64,000 nt of DNA from Sphingomonas sp. R647 (GCF_020177055.1 NZ_JAIQXT010000002.1:434001-498000), one strand, 5' to 3'. Positions 17,237-29,304 are shown, counted from the stretch's first letter. Numbers and translations are program-made. The notes: generated from the sequence alone by a model not told the origin.

Positions 17237-18553
17237 TCAGTCGGGGAGTTCGTCGTTTTCCCGGAGCACTTCGCCTGCAAGGTAGAGCGAGCCGAGGATC
17301 AGGACGAGCGGGGCGTCGGCGGTTTGCAGGCTGGCGAGCGCGGTCGGGACATCGGGCGCGATCCCGGTCGTGGTGATGCCGAGCGCGCGGGCGGTGGCGG
17401 CAAGGTCCGCCGGATCGTGGTGCGCGTGGCCGGGGACCGGGACCGCCGTGAAGCTGGCGGCGAGCGGGGCGAAGGGGGCGAGCAGGCCGGTCGCGTCCTT
17501 GTTTGACAACATGCCGAGGATCAGGTGCGCGGGGCGGCCGTTCGCGACCTGCGCGAGCGTGGCGCTGACCGATTGCGCGGCGGCTTCGTTATGGCCGCCG
17601 TCGAGCCAGATTTCGGCTCCGGCGGGCAGGCGCGCGTGGAGCGGGCCGGGGGTCAGACGCTGCATGCGCGCGGGCCAGCGGGCGGCGGTGGCGGCTGCGG
17701 CGAAGGCGTTGTCGGGGATGCACAGGCTGCTCTGATGGCGCAGCGTGGCGATGGCGAGCGCGAGGTTGGCGGGCTGGTGCGGGCCGGCGAGGGTGGGGAG
17801 CGGGGTTGCGACCTCGCCCTGCGCGTCGCGGTAGAGCAGGCGATCGGGCGTGACGGTAAAGTCCCAGGCGGTGCCGCGCGCGTGGACCGGGGCTTGCGCG
17901 GCTGTGGCGACCTCCGCGATGCGGGCGGTGACGCTGTCGCCATAGGACATGGTGACGAGCGGGACGCCGGGCTTGGCGATGCCGGCCTTTTCGCCGGCAA
18001 TGGCTTCGGCGGTGTCGCCGAGGAACGCCTGATGGTCGATGCCGAGCTGGGCGATGGCGCAGGAGGCGGGGGTTTGGATGACGTTGGTGGCGTCGAGGCG
18101 TCCGCCCAGGCCAACCTCGATAATGCAGGCGTCCGCCGGGGTGCGGGCGAAGGCGAGGAAGGCGGCGGCGGTCGTCACCTCGAAAAAGCTCGCGCCGATG
18201 TCACCGCCCGCGTCGAGCACCTGTTCGAGCAGGGCGGCGAGGGTGGCGTCGTCGATCAGCCGGCCAGCTAGGCGGATACGCTCGTTGAAGCGGACGAGAT
18301 GCGGGCTGGAATAGACATGGGCGGTGAGGCCCGCGGCCTCGACCGCAGCGCGCAGGAAGGCGCAGGTCGAGCCCTTGCCGTTGGTACCCGCGACGTGGAG
18401 CACGGGGGGGAGGTGCAGGTGCGGGTTGCCGATCCGGTCGAGCAGCGCGGTAATGCGGCTGAGACCGAGGACATCGGCACCGGGGCCGAGCGCCCAGAGA
18501 CGGTCGAGCTGGCGTTGGACGGCGGGGTGGGAGGAGGTCGCGTGGTCGGGCAT
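17237..18553 (-). CDS. folC: Bifunctional folylpolyglutamate synthase / dihydrofolate synthase
   Basis: Adds glutamate to dihydropteroate and then to folates (folate biosynthesis, cytoplasm). The 438-residue Mur-ligase-like protein shows the P-loop VLHVAGTNGKGSTCAFL, YSSPHLVRFNERIRL, the metal-binding FFEVTTAAAFLAFA, EVGLGGRLDATN, and WLDGGHNEAAAQ with the carboxylate-binding His. ATG 18553 is chosen because the upstream extension is a Pro-rich non-coding-like stretch. In relatives folC follows accD directly; here 1.6 kb with other genes separates them. Confidence 0.95.
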   Translation of the reverse strand: MPDHATSSHPAVQRQLDRLWALGPGADVLGLSRITALLDRIGNPHLHLPPVLHVAGTNGKGSTCAFLRAAVEAAGLTAHVYSSPHLVRFNERIRLAGRLIDDATLAALLEQVLDAGGDIGASFFEVTTAAAFLAFARTPADACIIEVGLGGRLDATNVIQTPASCAIAQLGIDHQAFLGDTAEAIAGEKAGIAKPGVPLVTMSYGDSVTARIAEVATAAQAPVHARGTAWDFTVTPDRLLYRDAQGEVATPLPTLAGPHQPANLALAIATLRHQSSLCIPDNAFAAAATAARWPARMQRLTPGPLHARLPAGAEIWLDGGHNEAAAQSVSATLAQVANGRPAHLILGMLSNKDATGLLAPFAPLAASFTAVPVPGHAHHDPADLAATARALGITTTGIAPDVPTALASLQTADAPLVLILGSLYLAGEVLRENDELPD

Positions 18554-18694
18554 CGCGGGGGTGTATAGCGGGTGTGGGGGCGGTGGGGAGGGGCTTGTGT
18601 GGCGAGGGACTCGATGAGAGAGGCGAGAGTGTCCCTTAGGGGTGTTGCGCAACTGTGTTCACACCGCGTTTGCCAGGGCGGGAGGGCGGATTTG

Positions 18695-19024
18695 ATGAAA
18701 GATATCTCCTACTACTATGCTCAAGCCGAGACGCGGGGCGAGTTTGTTGACGGCTTGGGATGGTTCTGTCTTTCTACGCTCGACTACCCGAATGAAGAGG
18801 TGAACGAGAGTAACCTCGATGTTTACTATGAGCATTTTCTCAAATGCGCTGATCGCTTTGTGAAGAATGCACGCGCGAATGCGGTGATGAAGGATAAGAT
18901 CAACCAGAGTTGGGCGTATATGCGGGCGGGCGACGAGCACAATGCCGTGCGTATCCTCCAGCGGGCGGAATGGGTGATCACGAACCCCAAAGAGGTGCCG
19001 GAACTGCATGAGAGCAGTCACTGA
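18695..19024 (+). CDS. Hypothetical protein, helical
   Basis: A 109-residue soluble protein starting MKDISYYYAQAETRGEFVDG at an ATG preceded by GGGAGGGCGGA. Its composition (many Tyr, Asn, Glu; the segment NEEVNESNLDVYYEHFLKCA) and lower GC content differ from the neighbouring core genes, which suggests acquired DNA. The predicted structure is a helical bundle; the AWMRAGDEHNAVRILQRAEW-like end recalls a single TPR-type helix pair. It is read opposite to folC and the genes that follow. I do not recognise a family. Confidence 0.62.
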   Translation: MKDISYYYAQAETRGEFVDGLGWFCLSTLDYPNEEVNESNLDVYYEHFLKCADRFVKNARANAVMKDKINQSWAYMRAGDEHNAVRILQRAEWVITNPKEVPELHESSH

Positions 19025-19097
19025 GTTCGCGCTGTGCGGGCAATGACTGTGTGTAGAGTTTCTGACGCTCAGCGGGACTAGCGGCCGCATCGGCGCA

Positions 19098-19691
19098 TTA
19101 ATCGCCCGTCACCAGGTAATGGTTGTAGAAATACACCTCACGCAGCAGGAACCCCGTCTTCGATTTCCAACTACGATACCGGGTTGTCGGGGTCGGGGCG
19201 CCATAAGCGGTGATCCCCGTGTCGCGCGCCATGCGTAGCGCGCGTTTCATGTGCAGCGGGTCGCTGACGATCAGGGCGGTGGAGAGGCGGTGGCGGTCCA
19301 TCAGGCGCTTTGCCTCGGCCATGTTCTGCTGTGTGGTGCGGGAGCGGGTTTCGATCAGGATGGCTTGAGCGGGCACCCCGGCGCGGATCGCGATGGCGCG
19401 GGCAACTTGGGATTCGGCGTGCGGTGCGCCTTCGCCATAGCCGCCGGTCAGGATGAGTTTGCGGACGCGGCCGGTGCGGTAGAGGGTTAAGCCGTGGCGG
19501 ATGCGCTCGCGGAAGACGGGCGAGGGGGCGGCATCGTTGACTGCTGCTCCGAGCACGATCGCGGCGTCGGCGGGGCCGGGGTGGTGGACTTTGCCGGTCG
19601 CGTCGATCTGGAGCGCTACGAGGATTAGCCATGCGGCGAGGGGGAGGAGCAGCCAGCGGAGGGCGCGGGGGATGCGGTGGCTTGCGGGCAT
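19098..19691 (-). CDS. YdcF/SanA-like DUF218 membrane protein
   Basis: A 197-residue protein with one N-terminal transmembrane helix (ALRWLLLPLAAWLILVALQI) and a periplasmic DUF218 domain: ADAAIVLGAAV, the FRERIRHGLTLY helix, KLILTGGYGEGAPHAESQVA, ILIETRSRTTQQNMAEAK and LIVSDPLHMKRALRMARD. These fit the SAM/nucleotide-like fold of YdcF/SanA, which are linked to envelope barrier function. ATG 19691 is the start; an upstream in-frame ATG would read through the palindromic repeat of the neighbouring element (giving a NPSPEGEG peptide) and is rejected. Confidence 0.85.
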   Translation of the reverse strand: MPASHRIPRALRWLLLPLAAWLILVALQIDATGKVHHPGPADAAIVLGAAVNDAAPSPVFRERIRHGLTLYRTGRVRKLILTGGYGEGAPHAESQVARAIAIRAGVPAQAILIETRSRTTQQNMAEAKRLMDRHRLSTALIVSDPLHMKRALRMARDTGITAYGAPTPTTRYRSWKSKTGFLLREVYFYNHYLVTGD

Positions 19692-19706
19692 GGACGGGCG
19701 GCCTTC

Positions 19707-19753
19707 AAGCCCCTCCCCTTCAGGGGAGGGGTTGGGGTGGGGCAGTCTTGGCA
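19707..19753 (-). repeat. Left 47-bp inverted repeat of the DUF559 unit
   Basis: Read on the minus strand it is TGCCAAGACTGCCCCACCCC, then AACCCC and the stem CTCCCC-TGAA-GGGGAG. The TGAA loop supplies the stop codon of the DUF559 gene, and the stem can terminate its transcript. It is identical to the right repeat except at 19748, where the right copy has the T of the start codon. Confidence 0.9.
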
Positions 19754-20103
19754 TCGTCAGTCCACCGATCGGGAAGTGCCTCCAGCTTCGACAGGATCGC
19801 CTGAAGCACGCCGTCGATGTTCTCCCGCACCTCGGCGTTGGTGAAGCGGAGCGTGGTGAAGCCGGAGCGGAGGAAGAAGATGTCGCGGGCTTCGTCGCGG
19901 CCGGTGTCGCCGTCGAGTTCGACGACCAAGCCTTTGGCGGGGCAGAAGAAGTCGGCGATATAGGCCGCGAACTTGTGCTGACGACGGAATTTGTGGCCGG
20001 CGAGTTGGCGGTTGGAGAGCTGGCGCCAGAGGCGCTTTTCCCATTCGGTGGGGTGGCGGCGGAGTTGTCGGGCGAACTTTGTTAGGTCGTCTTCGCTTGC
20101 CAT
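19720..20103 (-). CDS. DUF559 (Vsr/PD-(D/E)XK-fold) endonuclease-like protein
   Basis: A 127-residue single-domain protein. After a helical start (LTKFARQLRRHPTEWEKRLW) come the family core LAGHKFRRQHKFAAYIADFF, LVVELDGDTGRDEARD, and the closing GFTTLRFTNAEVRENIDGVL. The Asp of YIADFF and the Glu/Asp of VELDG are the likely metal ligands of a Vsr-like nuclease. The segment after ELDG is a few residues shorter than in most relatives, which usually have a GGQH there. The last dozen residues (AKTAPPQPLP) are encoded by the flanking repeat itself. Biochemical activity of DUF559 proteins is largely untested. Confidence 0.85.
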   Translation of the reverse strand: MASEDDLTKFARQLRRHPTEWEKRLWRQLSNRQLAGHKFRRQHKFAAYIADFFCPAKGLVVELDGDTGRDEARDIFFLRSGFTTLRFTNAEVRENIDGVLQAILSKLEALPDRWTDDAKTAPPQPLP

Positions 20104-20144
20104 GACTGCCCCACCCCAACCCCTCCCCTGAAGGGGAGGGGCTT
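20098..20144 (+). repeat. Right 47-bp inverted repeat of the DUF559 unit
   Basis: Begins TGCCATGACTGCCCCACCCC and ends in the stem CCCCTCCCC-TGAA-GGGGAGGGG followed by CTTTTTT. It contains the DUF559 start codon (complement of CAT 20101-20103). On the plus strand it has the form of a strong intrinsic terminator. accD ends 14 bp to its right. Confidence 0.9.
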
Positions 20145-20157
20145 TTTTAGTTGCGCC

Positions 20158-21015
20158 CTACGCCGCGGCCTTTTCCTCTACCAGCAACCCGATCAGTGCG
20201 CCGAGCTTGTCGCGCAGGTCCTTGCGGTGGACGACCATGTCGATCAGTCCGTGGTCGAGATAATATTCGCTGGTCTGGAAATCGTCGGGCAGCTTTTCGC
20301 GGATCGTGCTTTCGATCACGCGGCGGCCGGTGAAGGCGAGGGTGGCTTTGGGCTCGGCGATCTGGACGTCGCCGAGCATCGCATAGGCCGCCATCACGCC
20401 GCCCGAGGTCGGGTCGGTCAGCACGACGATATAGGGCAGGCCGGCGTCGTGGAGCATCGAGATGGCGACGGTGGTGCGCGGCATCTGCATGAGGCTCAGG
20501 ATACCCTCCTGCATGCGCGCGCCGCCGCTGGCGGTGAAGACGATGTAGGGGGCGCGGGCGCCGATCGCGGCTTCGACGCCGGCGATGAAGGCTTCGCCGA
20601 CCGCCTGGCCCATCGATCCGCCCATGAAGGCGAAATCCTGCACGCCGATCACCGCGCGCTGGCCGAGGATGGTGCCGCTGGCGTTGAGGAACGCGTCCTG
20701 CTCGCCGGTGCTGGCGCGGGCGGCCTTGATGCGGGCGGGATAGGGCTTCTGGTCGCGAAACTTGAGCGGGTCTTCGGCGACCTTGGGGTTGGCGAGCAGT
20801 GTGTAGCCGGGGTCGAACAGCTGGTCGAAGCGCGCGCGGGCGCCGATGCGCTCATGATGGTCGCAGATCGGGCAGACCGACTGGTTTTCCTGGAGTTCCT
20901 TGACGAACACCATCTGCCCGCAACCCTTGCACTTGTGCCAGAGATTGTCGGGCGATTCCGCCTTGTTGGGGATGACGAGCGAGATCGCGTTGCGGACGCG
21001 GGTGAGCCAGCTCAT
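20158..21015 (-). CDS. accD: Acetyl-CoA carboxylase carboxyltransferase beta subunit
   Basis: Pairs with AccA to transfer the carboxyl group from biotin to acetyl-CoA, the committed step of fatty-acid synthesis. The 285-residue protein has the N-terminal zinc ribbon (Cys29, Cys32, Cys48, Cys51), then the crotonase-like core with [32 protein letters not shown] and [18 protein letters not shown]. The ATG overlaps the trpA stop by 4 bp, so translation is coupled to the trp genes. Downstream lies the DUF559 unit instead of folC. Confidence 0.97.
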   Translation of the reverse strand: MSWLTRVRNAISLVIPNKAESPDNLWHKCKGCGQMVFVKELQENQSVCPICDHHERIGARARFDQLFDPGYTLLANPKVAEDPLKFRDQKPYPARIKAARASTGEQDAFLNASGTILGQRAVIGVQDFAFMGGSMGQAVGEAFIAGVEAAIGARAPYIVFTASGGARMQEGILSLMQMPRTTVAISMLHDAGLPYIVVLTDPTSGGVMAAYAMLGDVQIAEPKATLAFTGRRVIESTIREKLPDDFQTSEYYLDHGLIDMVVHRKDLRDKLGALIGLLVEEKAAA

Positions 21016-21818
21016 GCGGCGGTTTCCTTGCGTGCTGCGGCCAGCGCGGCCGACAGGGATTGGATATAAATTCGGACGGCGGCGGGGGCGTTGGCGCCCT
21101 CTGCCGCGATGATGTCGATGATCGCGGAGCCGACCACGACGCCATCGGCAACGCGGCCGATCGCGGCGGCTTGCTCGGGCGTGCGGACGCCGAAGCCGAC
21201 TGCGACGGGCAGGTCGGTGGCGGCTTTCAGGCGGGCGACGGCAGCTTCGATGCTGTCCTGTGCCGCCTGCTGCTTGCCGGTGATCCCGGCGACCGAGACG
21301 TAATAGAGGAAGCCGCTCGCGCCATCGAGCACGGCGGGCAGGCGCGTGGCGTCGGTGGTGGGGGTGGCGAGGCGGATGGTGGCGATGCCGTGCGGGGCGA
21401 AGGCGGCGATCTCGTCGGCTTCCTCCGCCGGGATATCGACGATGATCGCGCCGTCGACGCCTGCGTCCGCTGCCTTTTGCGCGAACGCTTCGGGCGTCGG
21501 GCGGGTCATGGTGTTGGCATAGCCCATCAGCACCAGCGGGGTTTCCGGGTGGCGCTGGCGGAAGGCGGCGGCGATGGCGAGCACGTCGGCGGTGCGCGTG
21601 CCCGCGGCGAGGCTGCGCAGGTTCGCGGCCTGAATCGCCGGGCCGTCGGCCATCGGGTCGGTGAACGGCATGCCAAGCTCGATCACATCCGCCCCGCCCG
21701 CGACAAGCGCGTCGAGGATCGCGGCGGTGTCGCCGTCACCCGCGGTGACGAAGGTGACGAGCGCGGCGCGGCGGTGCTGCGCGGCGGTGGCGAAGGTAGT
21801 GGCGAGGCGGTCAGTCAT
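21012..21818 (-). CDS. trpA: Tryptophan synthase alpha chain
   Basis: Cleaves indole-3-glycerol phosphate to indole and glyceraldehyde-3-phosphate and passes indole to TrpB. The 268-residue TIM barrel shows [12 protein letters not shown], the catalytic Glu in [20 protein letters not shown], catalytic Asp in [13 protein letters not shown], and [11 protein letters not shown] and [13 protein letters not shown] for phosphate binding. ATG 21818 begins at MTDRLATTF; a longer frame would start inside the preceding gene. It overlaps the upstream small gene by 8 bp and accD by 4 bp. Confidence 0.97.
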   Translation of the reverse strand: MTDRLATTFATAAQHRRAALVTFVTAGDGDTAAILDALVAGGADVIELGMPFTDPMADGPAIQAANLRSLAAGTRTADVLAIAAAFRQRHPETPLVLMGYANTMTRPTPEAFAQKAADAGVDGAIIVDIPAEEADEIAAFAPHGIATIRLATPTTDATRLPAVLDGASGFLYYVSVAGITGKQQAAQDSIEAAVARLKAATDLPVAVGFGVRTPEQAAAIGRVADGVVVGSAIIDIIAAEGANAPAAVRIYIQSLSAALAAARKETAA

Positions 21819-22029
21819 CTGCGGCGCTTTGTTCTGGAAGCTTGATCCCACACCAAGGGCAATAAGCGATGGTGATCATTGAGCTGCCACCATCGTGGAT
21901 CATGATACCGTACAGTCCTGATTGCGGCCAGAAATCGATCGGGCAGTCTGGGCAATCATGGCGGTCAGCGTGCTGGTCGCACACGTTCTCGACATTTTCG
22001 CGCATCATCTCACAGCAATGCGCGCTCAT
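21811..22029 (-). CDS. Small cysteine-rich protein (DUF6980-like) inserted between trpB and trpA
   Basis: A 72-residue protein with paired cysteines: an N-terminal HCCEMM, a [14 protein letters not shown] segment, and a C-terminal [15 protein letters not shown] that looks like half a zinc ribbon. It probably binds zinc. The middle reads [15 protein letters not shown]. Proteins of this pattern are known as DUF6980, a name recalled from memory. The start overlaps the trpB stop by 4 bp and the end overlaps trpA by 8 bp, so it is translated within the trpB-trpA unit. No role in tryptophan synthesis is known. Confidence 0.8.
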   Translation of the reverse strand: MSAHCCEMMRENVENVCDQHADRHDCPDCPIDFWPQSGLYGIMIHDGGSSMITIAYCPWCGIKLPEQSAADD

Positions 22030-23255
22030 ATCTCCACCCCCAGCGCCTCGGCGACGGTGAAGATGTCCTTGTCGCCGCGACCGCAGAGGTTGGCGAGGAT
22101 GACCTGATCCTGCCGCATTTCCCGGGCCTTGACCGCGACCGCTGCGATCGCGTGCGAAGGTTCCAGTGCGGGGATGATGCCTTCGGTGCGGCAGAGCAAT
22201 TGGAACGCGTCGAGCGCTTCGGTGTCGGTCACGCTGGTGTAAGTGACGCGGCCGATGTCCTTGAGCCAGGCATGTTCGGGGCCGATGCCGGGATAGTCGA
22301 GGCCGGCGCTGATCGAATGCGCTTCGGTGATTTGGCCGTCCGCGTCCTGCAACAGATAGGTCTTGTTGCCGTGGAGGATGCCGGGTTCGCCGCCCGCGAG
22401 GGACGCAGCGTGCTTCTTGTTCAGCCCTTCGCCTGCCGCCTCGACGCCGAGCATCGCGACATCGGCGTCGTCGAGGAACGGGTGGAACAGGCCGATCGCG
22501 TTGCTGCCCCCGCCGATCGCGGCGACGAGCAGGTCGGGGAGGCGGCCGGTGCGGGCGAGCATCTGCGCGCGCGCTTCCTTGCCGATCACGCTCTGGAAGT
22601 CGCGGACCAGTTCGGGGTAGGGGTGCGGGCCGGCGGCGGTGCCGATGATGTAGAAGGTGTCGTGGACGTTGGCGACCCAGTCGCGCAGCGCTTCGTTCAT
22701 CGCGTCCTTAAGCGTGCCCGCGCCGCTGGTGACCGGGCGGACTTCGGCGCCGAGCAGCTTCATGCGGAACACGTTGGGCTGCTGACGCGAGGCGTCCTTG
22801 GCGCCCATGAAGATGGTGCAGGGCAGGCCGAAGCGCGCGCACACGGTGGCGGTGGCGACGCCGTGCTGGCCCGCGCCAGTCTCGGCGATGATCCGCGTCT
22901 TGCCCATGCGGATCGCGAGCAGGATCTGGCCGATGCAATTGTTGATCTTGTGCGCGCCGGTATGGTTGAGCTCGTCGCGCTTGAACCAGATTTCGGCGCC
23001 CATGCCCTCAGGTGCGTTTTCGCGCAGCGCGTCGGTCAGCCGTTCGGCGTAATAAAGCGGGCTGGGGCGGCCGACATAATGTTCGAGCAGGTCGTCGAAC
23101 TGCGCCTTGAACGCGGGGTCGGCTTTCGCCGCCTTATACTCGCGCTCGAGGTCGAGGACGAGCGGCATCAGCGTTTCGGCGACGTAGCGTCCGCCAAACT
23201 GGCCGAAATGGCCGCGGTCATCAGGCTGGGCGCGGAAGGAGTTGGGCTGGTTCAT
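22026..23255 (-). CDS. trpB: Tryptophan synthase beta chain
   Basis: PLP enzyme that condenses indole with serine to tryptophan. The 409-residue protein begins [20 protein letters not shown] and has [18 protein letters not shown], the PLP lysine in [30 protein letters not shown], the phosphate-binding [15 protein letters not shown] and [10 protein letters not shown]. The gene leads an overlapping chain trpB-DUF6980-trpA-accD. No trp attenuator is visible upstream in the 107 bp before it; that gap contains a strong stem-loop that belongs to yqeY termination. Confidence 0.98.
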   Translation of the reverse strand: MNQPNSFRAQPDDRGHFGQFGGRYVAETLMPLVLDLEREYKAAKADPAFKAQFDDLLEHYVGRPSPLYYAERLTDALRENAPEGMGAEIWFKRDELNHTGAHKINNCIGQILLAIRMGKTRIIAETGAGQHGVATATVCARFGLPCTIFMGAKDASRQQPNVFRMKLLGAEVRPVTSGAGTLKDAMNEALRDWVANVHDTFYIIGTAAGPHPYPELVRDFQSVIGKEARAQMLARTGRLPDLLVAAIGGGSNAIGLFHPFLDDADVAMLGVEAAGEGLNKKHAASLAGGEPGILHGNKTYLLQDADGQITEAHSISAGLDYPGIGPEHAWLKDIGRVTYTSVTDTEALDAFQLLCRTEGIIPALEPSHAIAAVAVKAREMRQDQVILANLCGRGDKDIFTVAEALGVEI

Positions 23256-23322
23256 GATGAGCGGCGTTTAGGCGGGGATTGCCGCGACGCCAAGCGGTGT
23301 TCGCGGAAGGAATTCTTGGCCA

Positions 23323-23355
23323 CCCCATCCTCCCCCCGCGTGAGGGAGGATGGGG
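23323..23355 (-). terminator. Stem-loop after yqeY
   Basis: A 12-bp perfect stem (CCCCATCCTCCC pairing with GGGAGGATGGGG) with a 9-nt loop lies 7 bp beyond the yqeY stop and upstream of trpB. A U-tract is not evident. It most likely separates the yqeY transcript from the trp genes, and belongs with the CCTCCC-type palindromes found between other genes in this window. Confidence 0.6.
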
Positions 23356-23362
23356 CTATCCC

Positions 23363-23824
23363 TCAGCTCAGCGCCGCCTTCACCGCGGCGCTGGCCTTGC
23401 TCATGTCGAGGCTGGCGGCGTGGCGGGCCTTAAGCTCCGCCATGACGCGGCCCATGTCCTTCATGCCGGTGGCGCCGAGGTCGGCCTTGATCGCCTCGAT
23501 CGCCGCTGCGGTTTCCTCCGCGCTCATCTGGGCGGGGAGGAAGCCTTCGATCACCGCGACTTCGGCCTTTTCCTTGTCGGCGAGTTCCTGGCGGTTGCCC
23601 TTTTCGAACATCTCGATCGATTCGCGGCGCTGCTTCACCATTTTCTGCAGCACTTCGACGATCAGCGCGTCGTCGTCCGCGACCGGGCTTTGTGTGCGCG
23701 CTTCGATGTCGCGGTTCTTGATCGCGCTCTGGATCAGGCGGATGGCGGCGGTGCCGTCCTTGTCGCCGCCCTTCATCGCGGTGATCAGGGCTGCCTTGAT
23801 GTCGTCGCGGATCATTTGCTTCAT
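23363..23824 (-). CDS. yqeY: GatB/YqeY-domain protein
   Basis: A 153-residue all-helical protein of the YqeY family, related to the tail domain of the GatB amidotransferase that recognises tRNA. Visible are IRDDIKAALITAMKGGDK, RLIQSAIKNRDIEAR, DDALIVEVLQKMVKQRRESI, and IEGFLPAQMSAEE near residue 100. The exact function of stand-alone YqeY is not established. It is divergent from carA with 124 bp between them, an arrangement common in alphaproteobacteria, where rpoD and dnaG may follow; here trpB is next. Confidence 0.93.
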   Translation of the reverse strand: MKQMIRDDIKAALITAMKGGDKDGTAAIRLIQSAIKNRDIEARTQSPVADDDALIVEVLQKMVKQRRESIEMFEKGNRQELADKEKAEVAVIEGFLPAQMSAEETAAAIEAIKADLGATGMKDMGRVMAELKARHAASLDMSKASAAVKAALS

Positions 23825-23948
23825 CTTTCAACTGAATCGGAATTTGCCCCAGATAGTCGCGACGGACGGTTGACGCGAGGGGGGTAGCGGTCTAGCGGGC
23901 AGCGCTTAGCGACATCGCCGGAAAAACTGACAGGAGCGACCTTCTCTG

Positions 23949-25109
23949 ATGGCCGAAGCCACGCCTATTATCGTGCCTGAAGGAGCTACAGGCGTTCTGG
24001 TTCTCGCGAGCGGCGAGGTCATCTGGGGCCGTGGATTCGGGGCCGAGGGCGCGGCGGCGGGCGAGGTCTGCTTCCACACCGCGATGACCGGATATCAGGA
24101 GATCATGACCGACCCGTCATTCGCGGGCCAGATGATCTGCTTCACCTTCCCGCATATCGGCAATGTCGGCGCGAACCCTGATGACGTCGAGGCGGACAAT
24201 CCGCATGCGCTCGGCATGATCGTGCGCGAGGATGTGACTGCGCCGTCGAATTTCCGCAGCGTCGAGCGGCTGGACGATTGGATGCGCAAGCATAACCGCA
24301 TCGGCCTGTCGGGCGTCGACACCCGCGCGCTGACGCGGCGTATCCGGGGTGCGGGGGCACCGAACGGCGTGATCGCGCATTCGGCGAGCGGTGAGTTCGA
24401 CATCCCGGCGCTGATCGAACAGGCGAAGGCCTGGCCGGGGCTGGAGGGCATGGACCTCGCCATCACCGTCACCACCGAAACGCATTTCGGGTGGGAAGGC
24501 GGCGTGTGGCGGCTGGGCTTTGGCTATGAGGTCGATGGCGATGGCGCGCGGCCGCATGTCGTGGCGATCGACTATGGATCGAAGCACAATATCTTCCGCA
24601 ATCTGGTGAAGGCCGGGGCGAAGGTGACGGTGCTGCCCGCGACCGCGACCGCCGAGCAGGTGCTGAGCTTCAACCCCGACGGTGTCTTCCTGTCGAACGG
24701 GCCGGGCGATCCCGCCGCGACCGGCGCCTATGCCGTGCCGGTGATCCGTGAGTTGCTGGCGACCAGGAAGCCGCTGTTCGGCATCTGCCTTGGCCATCAG
24801 CTGCTGGCGCTGGCGGTGGGGGCGCAGACGACCAAGATGTTCCAGGGGCATCGCGGCGCGAACCATCCGGTCAAGCGGCTGAGCGACGGGACGGTCGAGA
24901 TTACCTCGATGAACCACGGCTTCGCGGTCGAGAGCGCGACGCTGCCCGCAGGCGTGGTCGAGACGCATGTGTCGCTGTTCGACGGCAGCAATTGCGGGAT
25001 CGAGATCGAGGGCGGGCGGGCGTTTTCGGTGCAGTATCACCCCGAGGCGTCGCCGGGGCCGCAGGATAGCTTCTATCTGTTTGAGCGGTTTGTGGGGATG
25101 TTGCGGTGA
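23949..25109 (+). CDS. carA: Carbamoyl-phosphate synthase small (glutaminase) subunit
   Basis: Hydrolyses glutamine and channels ammonia to CarB for carbamoyl phosphate used in pyrimidine and arginine synthesis. The 386-residue protein has the N-terminal domain with FHTAMTGYQEIMTDPSF and a class I glutamine amidotransferase domain with LSNGPGDPAA, the nucleophile in FGICLGHQLLALA, MNHGFAV, and the catalytic His/Glu in VQYHPEASPGPQD. The stop overlaps the GTG of a small gene that separates it from carB. Confidence 0.97.
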   Translation: MAEATPIIVPEGATGVLVLASGEVIWGRGFGAEGAAAGEVCFHTAMTGYQEIMTDPSFAGQMICFTFPHIGNVGANPDDVEADNPHALGMIVREDVTAPSNFRSVERLDDWMRKHNRIGLSGVDTRALTRRIRGAGAPNGVIAHSASGEFDIPALIEQAKAWPGLEGMDLAITVTTETHFGWEGGVWRLGFGYEVDGDGARPHVVAIDYGSKHNIFRNLVKAGAKVTVLPATATAEQVLSFNPDGVFLSNGPGDPAATGAYAVPVIRELLATRKPLFGICLGHQLLALAVGAQTTKMFQGHRGANHPVKRLSDGTVEITSMNHGFAVESATLPAGVVETHVSLFDGSNCGIEIEGGRAFSVQYHPEASPGPQDSFYLFERFVGMLR

Positions 25110-25406
25110 GGCTGTTTCGACGAAAGGTCGATATTACAGCACAAAGGAATGCCCTATTCTCGGACGCAAAGGCACGGTTGCCCGAGTTGAAGAGATTTTA
25201 TGAGCCTGCTCACGAGCAGATCGAGCCTCAAATTGAGTACCTGCTCGCCGTGAATGACGGTCGGTTAGCAGGTGACCGCTTGGAGGCGATCACGATCGGT
25301 GTGATCGCCGCCAAATGGCTTGATCCATGTCCTGACCAGTTTGAATTCCTGTTTGCTGTGGCTGACGAAGCACAACAGATGGCGACAGAGTACAAGAGAG
25401 CCCGCA

Positions 25407-25423
<17 letters not shown>
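25106..25423 (+). CDS. Hypothetical protein embedded between carA and carB
   Basis: A 105-residue protein starting with GTG at 25106, which overlaps the carA stop by 4 bp; its end overlaps the carB start by 17 bp. It has a basic beginning ([18 protein letters not shown]), charged helices ([20 protein letters not shown]) and a [20 protein letters not shown] segment. No membrane helix or known motif is visible. The overlaps at both ends favour a real, translated gene rather than chance. Codon use is less GC-biased than in carA and carB, which points to a later insertion. Function unknown. Confidence 0.68.
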
Positions 25424-28739
<3,316 letters not shown>

Positions 28740-28820
28740 TCCCCCACAACGAAGGTTAGGGTGCGAGGCGGGCCAATTCAGGTCCGCCGGGGGAAGGGGT
28801 TTTGATTAAGGACGCGTAGA

Positions 28821-29297
28821 ATGGCCACGGTCGAAAAGATGCCGATGCTTCCGGAAGGCTATGAGATGCTCAACGAGCAGCTCAAAGTCCTGAGGGCCGA
28901 GCGTCCGTTGATCGTCGACGCCATCGAGGAAGCGCGGGCGCATGGCGACCTGTCGGAAAATGCCGAATATCACGCCGCCAAGGAGCGTCAGGGTCAGGTC
29001 GAAGCGACGATCTCCGACATCGAGGACAAGCTGAGCCGTGCGCAGATCATCGACCCGCGCGAGCTGTCGGGCGACCGCATCGTGTTCGGCGCGACGGTGA
29101 CCCTGCTCGACGAGGCCGACAAGTCGGTGAAGTACCAGATCGTTGGCCAGGCCGAGGCGGACGCCAAGACCGGCCGGATCAGCTACAACTCGCCTCTGGG
29201 CCGCGCACTGATCGGCAAGAGTGTGGGTGAAGAGGTCGAAGTGACCGTGCCAGCGGGTGATCGCTGGTACGAGGTCAGCAAGATCGAGTTTATCTGA
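28821..29297 (+). CDS. greA: Transcript cleavage factor GreA
   Basis: Rescues backtracked RNA polymerase by stimulating cleavage of the transcript 3' end. The 158-residue protein has the N-terminal coiled coil with the acidic tip [18 protein letters not shown], and the C-terminal FKBP-like domain ([40 protein letters not shown]). It is conserved downstream of carAB in this lineage. A 24-bp palindrome follows the stop. Confidence 0.97.
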   Translation: MATVEKMPMLPEGYEMLNEQLKVLRAERPLIVDAIEEARAHGDLSENAEYHAAKERQGQVEATISDIEDKLSRAQIIDPRELSGDRIVFGATVTLLDEADKSVKYQIVGQAEADAKTGRISYNSPLGRALIGKSVGEEVEVTVPAGDRWYEVSKIEFI

Positions 29298-29304
29298 ACG
29301 GGTT

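Larger units (their letters stand above)
19707..20144 (-). mobile_element. Minimal inverted-repeat unit carrying only a DUF559 nuclease gene
   Basis: A 438-bp unit bounded by 47-bp inverted repeats (19707-19753 and 20098-20144) that differ at one position (19748 versus 20103). The only gene inside is the DUF559 open frame: its ATG lies in the right repeat and its TGA lies in the hairpin loop of the left repeat. The unit sits between accD and ydcF, in the segment that splits the usual accD-folC pair. No transposase and no clear target-site duplication is visible. Mobility is inferred from this structure and from the solitary repeat copy at 4727-4773. Confidence 0.6.

Noticed and set aside
19697..20154. 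Target-site duplication around the DUF559 unit
   Set aside because: Flanks GGCCTTC and TTTTAG share no direct repeat of useful length.
22026..23362. trp attenuator upstream of trpB
   Set aside because: The palindrome at 23323-23355 has neither a leader peptide with Trp codons nor alternative pairing; it fits yqeY termination.
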